From Saccharothrix sp. (GTDB taxonomy: Bacteria; Actinomycetota; Actinomycetes; Mycobacteriales; Pseudonocardiaceae), in the NCBI RefSeq assembly GCF_031180885.1, contig NZ_JAPSLK010000019.1, positions 1 to 64,000 of the forward strand: a stretch of 64,000 nt of DNA, read 5' to 3'. A model generated the notes under the pieces. That model made no database searches, had not been told where the DNA came from, and saw nothing but the letters and a program-made list of their open reading frames with translations. Position 1 is the stretch's first letter. Every line of letters begins with the position of its first letter. This document shows positions 25,401 through 33,126 of the stretch, one piece after another. The position numbers and the translations under genes were made by a program.

Positions 25401-26204
25401 TTACCCCTGGGTAGCTTTGCGGCGCGCGAAGTACCGGTCGCCCGCCTTCTGCAGCTCCAGGGGCTGGTCGAACGTCTTGGACAGGTTCTCCTCGGTCAGG
25501 ACGTCCTCCAGCAGGCCCTGCGCCACGATCGCACCCTCGCGCAGCAGCAGCACGTGCGTGAAGCCCGGCGGGATCTCCTCCACGTGGTGCGTGACCAGCA
25601 CCGTCGCCGGCGCGTCCGGGTCCAGGGCCAGCTCGGACAGCCGCGCCACCAGGTCCTCCCGGCCACCCAGGTCCAGACCCGCGGCCGGCTCGTCGAGCAG
25701 CAGCATCTCCGGGTCGGTCATCAGGGCCCGCGCGATCAGCGTGCGCTTGCGCTCGCCCTCGGAGAGTGTGCCGAACGTGCGGTCGGCCAGGTGGTCGATG
25801 CCGAACTGCGCCAGCAGCTCCTTCGCGCGGCCCGTGTCGAGCTGGTCGTACTCCTCGCGCCAGCGGCCCAGCACCGCGTACCCGGCGCTCACGACCAGGT
25901 CGGACACCTTCTCGTCGGCCGGGATGCGCCCGTTGAGCGCCGCCGACGACAGGCCGATGCGCGGGCGCAGCTCGAACACGTCGGTCTTGCCGATGCGCTC
26001 GCCCAGCAGGCGCACCTTGCCCTTGGTGGGGTGCAGTTCGGCGGCGGCCAGCCGGAGCAGGGTCGTCTTGCCCGCGCCGTTCGGCCCGAGCACCACCCAC
26101 CGCTCGTCCAGCTCCACGCTCCAGTCGACGTCCCCCACCAGCGTGGTCTTGCCCCGTCGAACCGAAACACCCTGCATGTGGATGACCAGATCTTCGTTTT
26201 CCAC
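25401..26204 (-). CDS. ABC transporter ATP-binding protein, Rv3041c-like
   Basis: 267 residues, single ABC domain: Walker A GPNGAGKTTLLRL near residue 45, Q-loop region, signature LSEGERKRTLIARALM near residue 142, Walker B PEMLLLDEPAAGLDL near residue 162, and switch His in VTHHVEEI. No permease gene is adjacent, as for Rv3041c, so the partner is unknown. The GTG at 26204 is chosen; an ATG at 26177 would remove nine residues. It is bracketed by two 100-bp palindromic elements. Confidence 0.85.
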   Translation of the reverse strand: MENEDLVIHMQGVSVRRGKTTLVGDVDWSVELDERWVVLGPNGAGKTTLLRLAAAELHPTKGKVRLLGERIGKTDVFELRPRIGLSSAALNGRIPADEKVSDLVVSAGYAVLGRWREEYDQLDTGRAKELLAQFGIDHLADRTFGTLSEGERKRTLIARALMTDPEMLLLDEPAAGLDLGGREDLVARLSELALDPDAPATVLVTHHVEEIPPGFTHVLLLREGAIVAQGLLEDVLTEENLSKTFDQPLELQKAGDRYFARRKATQG

Positions 26205-26249
26205 GCTACCCTCGCCGCTCTGTCCGATCGCCGCTCCTTCGTCGCGGCG

Positions 26250-26349
26250 GCGAGGTCGCCTGGCAGTCGGCGGGTCGCGCCTGATTCCGCGGTGATCGAA
26301 AAGCGTGATCACCGCGACATGAGCCCCGACCCACCGACGCGACCTCGCG
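26250..26349. repeat. 100-bp palindromic element, copy B
   Basis: Core hairpin CGCGGTGATC / GATCACCGCG (26288-26297 with 26307-26316), loop of 9. The outer arms GCGAGGTCGC plus GTCGGCGGGTCG pair with CGACCCACCGAC plus GCGACCTCGC (26250-26277 with 26328-26349). The overall plan and flanking sequence match copy A, but the central stem differs, as if stems vary while arms are kept. Confidence 0.75.
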
Positions 26350-26418
26350 CGCGGACAGTCTTCCATTGCCGCCCTCCGCGGCAGGACGAGAGGTCCGGTC
26401 CGGGTCGCCATCCCCACT

Positions 26419-26441
26419 TTGTCGGTGGTCCCTGGGAAGAT
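26419..26441 (+). promoter_or_regulatory. PafBC/RecA-independent-type promoter motif ahead of glgX, copy 2
   Basis: TTGTCGGTG (26419-26427), 8 nt, then GAAGAT (26436-26441). The glgX ATG follows 7 nt later, so the transcript would be leaderless. This is the only copy in the window placed directly ahead of a gene. GGGGGC from the GC-box is present but the rest is replaced by the glgX start. Confidence 0.5.
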
Positions 26442-26448
26442 CGGGGGC

Positions 26449-28569
<2,121 letters not shown>

Positions 28570-29180
28570 CCAGCTAAAACGGGTGGGCGCGGCAATCACC
28601 CGATCGAGCGACATACAGAATCCGCGACCAACCCACCCCCCACACGTCCCGAGATATGGAGGAACCCGCGGGCCGGCCCCACACCCACAGCCCCCACCAC
28701 CCACCCACCCGCCGCCCCCGCCAACCGCCCCAGCCCCGGCTCCCGGCCACCCGCCACGCCTCCGGGCCACCCGCCCGCCGCAGCCGCAGGCCCGCCGCAG
28801 CCGCACCGCGCGCCCTAAACCCACCTTCGCGCACCCCCTGCCGCATGCCGGCACCGCAGCCCGCCGCCTGCCCACCCGCCACCGCACACCCGCCAGCCGC
28901 CGCATGCCCGCCGCCACGCGCAAGCCGCACGCCGCACGCCGCCGCTAAGCGCCCGTCACCGCACGACCACGGCCGCACGCAAGCCCCGCCGCGTGCCTGT
29001 CACCGCCCCACCCCCCGCCACACACCCACCACCACACGCGAGCCGCCACACGCCCGCTGCCGTGCCGAGCGCCCCCGTTGCGGGCGGTGATCGGCAACTG
29101 CCCGCGAGTGAGGGCCGGGGGCGCAGCGGTGTGTCTGGAGCCGAGGGAATCTTGGCTGGTGGGAGCGGGTGCGGCCATCC
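28570..29180. other. Gene-free low-complexity CG-rich tract
   Basis: About 600 bp. From 28640 to about 29060 the plus strand is dominated by C-rich pentamers and hexamers (CCACCC, CGCACGC, GCCGC), giving long open frames with Pro/His/Arg-rich or Gly-rich products that look like base-bias artefacts. No Shine-Dalgarno, family motif or good hairpin was found. From about 29060 composition returns to normal toward the cysteine dioxygenase leader. Confidence 0.65.
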
Positions 29181-29321
29181 ATGCGGTCGTGGCACCATGC
29201 GGGCGTGGACCGTCCGTTGCTCACCTGGTGTGACCGCACGATCGACCTCCTCCTGGTCGCGTCGTGCGCGTGTAGCCGGACGCGGCGTGGTGGCCCGTCT
29301 CCCGACACCCCGGTGGGTTGA
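29181..29321 (+). CDS. Candidate cysteine-codon leader peptide upstream of cysteine dioxygenase
   Basis: A 46-residue frame from the ATG at 29181 (38 residues from the GTG at 29205), ending 69 bp before the dioxygenase start. It contains TWCDRTIDLLLVASCACSRT. The stretch DLLLVASCAC resembles actinobacterial leader peptides of sulfur-metabolism genes, which carry a VDLxRVxSxxC-like core. Three Cys codons occur within 15 codons. Translation here could report cysteine supply to the downstream genes. The frame is too short for certainty. Confidence 0.4.
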   Translation: MRSWHHAGVDRPLLTWCDRTIDLLLVASCACSRTRRGGPSPDTPVG

Positions 29322-29390
29322 TCCCCGCTCCGCCACGTCGCGTCGTGATCGCTACCCAAGCCCGACCGTAGCCATCAGGAGCGACACCCC

Positions 29391-29969
29391 GTGACTTCCG
29401 CACTCGCACGTGCCGACCTGCACCCAGCGCTCGACGTCCCCCTCCTGCGCGACCTCATCCACCCCGACCGCGCCCTCTGGACCCCGCGCGAACTGCGCGA
29501 ACTGACCTCCGTCGTGGCCGGCGAACTGACCACCCCACTCCTGTCGATCCTCGAGTACGACCCCGCCCGCCGCTGGTGGGCACGCCTCGGCCTCACCGAA
29601 GGCGTCGAACTGTGGCTCCTCTCCTGGCTCCCCAACCAGGGCACCGAACCGCACGACCACGGCGGCGCGGCCGGCTCGTTCACCGTCCTCACCGGCCGGC
29701 TCGCCGAGGACTACCGCTACCCCGGCGGCCCGATCCGCTCCGTCACCCGCGAAGTCGGGGACGCCATCGGGTTCGGGGCCGGACGGGCGCACCAGGTCAA
29801 GAACCTCGGTACCGTCGGCGCGGCCAGCGTGCACGCCTACTCGCCGCCGCTCGTCCCCACCCGCGAATACCCGAGCCTGCTCGACATCCCACCCGAGATC
29901 CCGCCGCTGCCCGCGCACCGCCTGCCGCTGGAACGGCTGCGGGAACTGGCCGACCAGGAGGGCCCGTGA
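29391..29969 (+). CDS. Cysteine dioxygenase family protein
   Basis: 192 residues, cupin fold. Cysteine dioxygenase oxidises L-cysteine to cysteine sulfinate with non-heme iron. The iron ligands are visible as GTEPHDHGGAAGSFTVL (HXH, near residue 87) and VHAYSPPL (third His, near residue 146). The actinobacterial members of the family have this length. The GTG start follows an AGGAG. Its stop overlaps the rhodanese start as GTGA, so the two act together, probably in cysteine sulfur catabolism. Confidence 0.88.
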   Translation: MTSALARADLHPALDVPLLRDLIHPDRALWTPRELRELTSVVAGELTTPLLSILEYDPARRWWARLGLTEGVELWLLSWLPNQGTEPHDHGGAAGSFTVLTGRLAEDYRYPGGPIRSVTREVGDAIGFGAGRAHQVKNLGTVGAASVHAYSPPLVPTREYPSLLDIPPEIPPLPAHRLPLERLRELADQEGP

Positions 29970-30352
29970 GCGCCGAAGCGCTGCTCGACGAAGCGAGGCG
30001 CAGCCTGCGCCGGGTCACACCGACCGAACTCGTCCACCTCGACAACGCGCTCGTCATCGACATCCGCCCCCGCCACAACCGGGCGGCCGAGGGCGAGATC
30101 CCGGGATCCATCCCGGTCGAGCGGATCGTGCTGGAGTGGCGGCTGGACCCCAACGGCGACCACCGCATCCCCGGGTTCGACGCCGACACCACGGTCGTCG
30201 TGCTGTGCAACGAGGGTTACGCCTCCAGCCTCGCCGCCCGCGACCTCCAGCGCGTCGGACTGCCCAACGCGACCGACCTCGTCGGCGGGTTCCGCGCGTA
30301 CGCCGCCGCCGGGTTGCCGGTTCGCGAAGGGGCGAGCGAAGCCGTTACCTGA
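29966..30352 (+). CDS. Rhodanese-like sulfurtransferase
   Basis: 128 residues, one rhodanese domain. The active-site cysteine is in VVVLCNEGYASSLAARDLQ near residue 75, and the fold starts with LVIDIRPRHNRAAEGEIPG. Single-domain rhodaneses carry sulfane sulfur as a cysteine persulfide. Coupled to cysteine dioxygenase by a 4-bp overlap, it probably handles sulfur from cysteine breakdown; acceptor unknown. Confidence 0.88.
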   Translation: MSAEALLDEARRSLRRVTPTELVHLDNALVIDIRPRHNRAAEGEIPGSIPVERIVLEWRLDPNGDHRIPGFDADTTVVVLCNEGYASSLAARDLQRVGLPNATDLVGGFRAYAAAGLPVREGASEAVT

Positions 30353-30391
30353 CCACGGAACCGGCGGCGGGGCGGTAGCGTCTTCAGGCTT

Positions 30392-31501
30392 GTGTGGAAG
30401 GTGCTGACGGCGGTCGTCGTCCTCGTCCTGGTGGTCTGGGACTACCGCGCTGCCCCGGTCGGCCTCGCGGGTGCCGCGTGCGGTGCGCTCGCCGCGATGG
30501 CGTTGCTGGAGATCGGGCTGCTGCTCGGGGCGCTGGTGTGGCGGACGCGCGTGACGGCGGTGGTGATCGGCGTCGGCGGCGAGGTCCGCACGTGGAACCG
30601 GCCGGGGCTGCGGGTCGTGCTGCGGAACGTCCCCGTGCTCATGTCGGTCGGCATCACCGCCGGACGCGCGCCCGTTCGACGACGGCTCTGGCTGACGTCC
30701 TGCACCTCGGTGCTCCTGACCGCCGCGGTCGTCGCCGCAAGTTGGCTCCTCGACGGTCCCTTCGCCCGTGGTCTGGCCGTGGCCGGGACAGCCGTGCTGG
30801 TCAAGGCCCTGGTGCCACGCCGGGGCGCCGGTGGGACGTCCGCGGGCTGGTTCCTCTTCACCCTGCCGCGCCTGAAGGGCCGGGTCGTCGCCGAACTGGA
30901 GGCCGCACCGCTGGTGACCGCCGCGTCGGACGCGCTGGAAGCCGGTGACTTGGAACGCGCCGAGGAGGTCGCGGAGCGCCTGATGGCCGCGCACCCGACA
31001 TTGCTGTCAGCGATCGGGACGAAGGTCTCCGTGCTGACGATGCGGACCCGGTACGCCGAGGCGCTGCACATGGTGAGCAACCTGGTCGGGCGGACCGATC
31101 TGGACCAGCGGGACATGGCGTTCGTGATGGCGCAGATGGCCAGTTCGACCGCGAACGCCATGGAGGCCGGTCAGTTGCCGCTGGAGGTCGGGCTGGGTGC
31201 GGCGAAGCGGGCGTCGGACGGGGCGGTGCAGCTCGGGTACCCGCGGTACCGGGCGACGGCGACGCTGGCACAGCTCGCGCTGCTGGAGGACGACCTGCCG
31301 CGGGCGATCGCGCTGGCCGGGCAGGCGCGGCAGACCGCGGAGACGTCCCTGAGCCGAGCCGACGCACTGGCGACCCTGGCCCGGGCGCAGATGGCCTCCG
31401 GCGACAACGCGGCGGCCCGGCGGACCTTGGAGGAGGCCCGCGCACTGGCGGGCTGGATGCCGCGGGTGGCCGAGGTCAGCGCCCGCCTCGACATCACCTG
31501 A
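30392..31501 (+). CDS. Membrane protein with cytoplasmic TPR region
   Basis: 369 residues. The first half has about four hydrophobic segments (residues 5-50, 108-145), with a soluble loop GGEVRTWNRPGLRVVLRNVP between pairs. The second half (about 180-365) is alpha-helical with TPR-like spacing (LEAGDLERAEEVAERLMAAH, DDLPRAIALAGQARQTAE, ASGDNAAARRTLEEARALAG). I do not recognise a named family. The GTG at 30392 lies 10 nt after TAGCGT, close to leaderless. Transcription from the opposite side (motif copy 3) would run into its 3' end. Confidence 0.7.
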   Translation: MWKVLTAVVVLVLVVWDYRAAPVGLAGAACGALAAMALLEIGLLLGALVWRTRVTAVVIGVGGEVRTWNRPGLRVVLRNVPVLMSVGITAGRAPVRRRLWLTSCTSVLLTAAVVAASWLLDGPFARGLAVAGTAVLVKALVPRRGAGGTSAGWFLFTLPRLKGRVVAELEAAPLVTAASDALEAGDLERAEEVAERLMAAHPTLLSAIGTKVSVLTMRTRYAEALHMVSNLVGRTDLDQRDMAFVMAQMASSTANAMEAGQLPLEVGLGAAKRASDGAVQLGYPRYRATATLAQLALLEDDLPRAIALAGQARQTAETSLSRADALATLARAQMASGDNAAARRTLEEARALAGWMPRVAEVSARLDIT

Positions 31502-31794
31502 CCCAACCCGCACGACCTGACGCCACACCACCGCACCGCGCTGGGCCTCACCGGACGGGGCCGCGCAGCCCCGCCAGCGGCACGAAGCCAGGCGACACCA
31601 CGCCGAGCCACACCACGCCGGACCGAGTCGCGGGGACTGCATCGAGTCGCGCCCCGCCAAGCCGGCCACGCCGAGGCCGGGCTGGCCGGGCCGTGGCGCG
31701 CCGAGCCACGCCGGGGCGCGCCGAGCCAGGTCAAGCCGCGTCGAGCCAGGTCAGGCCGCGCCACGCCACGCGGGGCGGGCCGGGCCAAGCCGGG

Positions 31795-31880
31795 TCCGCG
31801 CCACGCCACGCCACGCCGCGCCACGCCACGCCGCGCCACGCCACGCCGCGCCACGCCGCGCCGGGCCAGCCGCGCCACGC
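31795..31880. repeat. Tandem array of CGCGCCACGCCACGC-type units
   Basis: A 15-bp unit, CGCGCCACGCCACGC, repeats about three times with 5-bp and 10-bp variants, all built of CACGC and CGCGC pentamers. On the minus strand it reads as Ala-Trp-Arg-Gly repeats, a base-composition effect rather than a known protein. Confidence 0.8.
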
Positions 31881-31930
31881 CGCGCCGCGCCGGGCATGCC
31901 GGGCCGCGCGTCGCCGAGCCGAGCCGGGCC

Positions 31931-31966
31931 GGGGCCGGGGCCGGGGCCGGGGCCGGGGCCGGGGCC
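31931..31966. repeat. (GGGGCC)6 hexanucleotide repeat
   Basis: Six perfect GGGGCC units, with partial units on both sides. Four or more G4 runs at 2-nt spacing can form a G-quadruplex on the plus strand. On the minus strand the tract reads as Gly-Pro dipeptides in one frame. Confidence 0.9.
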
Positions 31967-32016
31967 GACCGTGCGGCACCAAGCCTCACCGGCCATGGGG
32001 CCGGCCACAGGGGCCG

Positions 32017-32059
32017 GCCTCCGGCCCCCGGTTTCCATTCTCCCACCCGGGTACGACAA
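32017..32059 (-). promoter_or_regulatory. PafBC/RecA-independent-type promoter motif with GC-box, copy 3
   Basis: On the minus strand TTGTCGTAC (32051-32059) is followed after 8 nt by GAGAAT (32037-32042), then GGGGGCCGGAGGCC. TTGTCGTAC departs from the consensus in its last three bases. It reads into the GGGGCC and pentamer arrays. An ATG overlaps the -10-like hexamer, so it cannot be the start of a transcript made from it. Confidence 0.4.
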
Positions 32060-32315
32060 TTTCCGGCGTGCGGGGAATGGGGAATGCGAATGGGGATGGG
32101 CCGGGGACGGCGCGTGTCCCCGGCCCCCGCGCCCCGGTCCTGCACAAGCCGACCGGTCCACCTGACATTACTCACAAATTGCGGGTACGGGGTGAACTAT
32201 CGCCCGGAGGAGTGGCGCGCAAAGGTTCCGCTCACATATCGCGAGCGGTGTACGAGCGCTCCGTCCGCATTGGCCGCCGATGCGCGGTGATCATCGGGTG
32301 ACGCCGGCCGCGGGA

Positions 32316-32334
32316 CGATCACGAGATGTGATCG
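32316..32334. promoter_or_regulatory. Short palindrome CGATCAC-N5-GTGATCG
   Basis: Perfect 7-bp arms with a 5-nt spacer, directly next to the terminator hairpin of the secreted-protein gene. It could be a dimeric regulator's site or an extension of the terminator. No gene starts beside it. Confidence 0.3.
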
Positions 32335-32368
32335 TGCGGAGTGGCACCAGCGGCGGTGCCACTCCGCA
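32335..32368 (-). terminator. Hairpin terminator of the secreted-protein gene
   Basis: Perfect 14-bp stem TGCGGAGTGGCACC / GGTGCCACTCCGCA with a 6-nt loop, 11 bp beyond the stop at 32380. Confidence 0.75.
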
Positions 32369-32379
32369 CCCTGATCCGG

Positions 32380-32907
32380 CTACACGGGCAGGCTGGGGAC
32401 GGTTGGCAGGCCGCCGGCGGGCTCCGGCAGGCCGCAGTTCTTCAAAGCCTCACCCAGGTTCTTCAGCAGCGCGCCCACCTGCTTGAGCAACGCCGGGACG
32501 TCCGCCACCGCAGGGGCACCGGGCACCACAGCGGCAAGCGTCCCGAACACGGCCGCGAACACGTTCATCGTGTTGGACAAGCACTGCTCCGACGCCCGGT
32601 GCGCGATCGGCACGGCCGCCGCCGAACCGACCGACGGGGTCGGCAGGCACTTCGCGCCCTGCAACGCCGTCAGCAGACCCAGGGCCTCACCCAGCGGCAC
32701 GACGGTCGCGGACGGAGCCGGCGGGACGCCTGTCAGTGCGCTGACGACTTTCTTCAGGGTGTCCGACAACTGCTGCACCAGGCCCGCGCACGCGACTGGT
32801 GGCGCCGGCGCGGCGGACTCTTCGGCCGTCGCGGCCGGAACGACCGCCGCGGCGACCAGGACTACGAGCAACGAGGCGGTTGACGCGAATTTCTTCACCG
32901 GGCCCAC
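32380..32907 (-). CDS. Small secreted protein with four cysteines, unknown
   Basis: 175 residues. The N-terminus has a basic start, a hydrophobic core (SLLVVLVAAAVVPAATA) and a likely signal peptidase I site near residue 25. The mature part is Ala/Val/Pro-rich with four Cys (in VACAGL, AKCLP, EQCLS, KNCGL), probably two disulfides, and amphipathic helices such as LVQQLSDTLKKVVSAL. No enzyme motif. The GTG at 32907 is preceded by GAGAGGAAG; a GTG three codons later is possible. Similar short secreted helical proteins occur in actinobacteria without assigned function. Confidence 0.7.
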   Translation of the reverse strand: MGPVKKFASTASLLVVLVAAAVVPAATAEESAAPAPPVACAGLVQQLSDTLKKVVSALTGVPPAPSATVVPLGEALGLLTALQGAKCLPTPSVGSAAAVPIAHRASEQCLSNTMNVFAAVFGTLAAVVPGAPAVADVPALLKQVGALLKNLGEALKNCGLPEPAGGLPTVPSLPV

Positions 32908-33081
32908 GCTTCCTCTCGCGGTTCTGCACTGCACCGGGGGACCAGGGCTGCACCGGGAGGGGAACAAAGTGCTATTCCACGCGAAAAAAGCGTAAGCCCG
33001 TGCACGTCGTCCCGGCTCCCGCACCACCGCGAGTTCACCGGATGGCATAACGCGGCACCGACGGATGAAACCGAGGACGGC

Positions 33082-33117
33082 TCGGATGACCGCCGGTCAC
33101 CACCGGCGGTCATCCGA
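33082..33117 (-). terminator. Hairpin terminator of glgP
   Basis: Perfect 16-bp stem: TCGGATGACCGCCGGT (33082-33097) with ACCGGCGGTCATCCGA (33102-33117), 4-nt loop, 10 bp beyond the glgP stop. Confidence 0.8.
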
Positions 33118-33126
33118 CCAGGTGAC

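Larger units (their letters stand above)
31502..32379. other. Gene-free tract: degenerate pentamer array, GGGGCC repeats and promoter-like motif
   Basis: About 880 bp without a recognisable gene. 31550-31925 is made of degenerate 5-bp units of the type GCCAC, GCCGC and GCCGA, densest at 31795-31880. 31931-31966 is six GGGGCC units. A promoter-like motif with GC-box faces into these repeats at 32017-32059. 32060-32330 is normal-composition DNA with a 7-bp palindrome (32316-32334) and a terminator hairpin (32335-32368). Confidence 0.7.

Noticed and set aside
25396-25412. GTTACCCCTGGGTAGC as a third copy of the etfB-type operator
   Set aside because: It is the coding end and stop codon of the ABC ATPase gene and does not fit the TACCCRCCAGTA core.
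28583-28622. A sixth promoter-like motif on the minus strand (ATGTCGCTC and GATTGC)
   Set aside because: Several consensus positions differ and the GC-box is missing.
28583-29090. Pro/His/Arg-rich open frames in the 28.6-29.1 kb tract
   Set aside because: Several frames on both strands are open at once, as expected of low-complexity CG-rich DNA; no ribosome binding site or known domain.
31751-32038. Minus-strand frame with Gly-Pro and Ala-Trp-Arg-Gly repeats starting at an ATG in motif copy 3
   Set aside because: The ATG overlaps the -10-like hexamer, so a transcript from that promoter would not contain it; the repeats follow directly from the DNA repeats.
32190-32290. Short plus-strand frame starting GTG with NYRPEEWRAKV
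   Set aside because: About 32 residues, no similarity recognised and no following gene; too weak to annotate.
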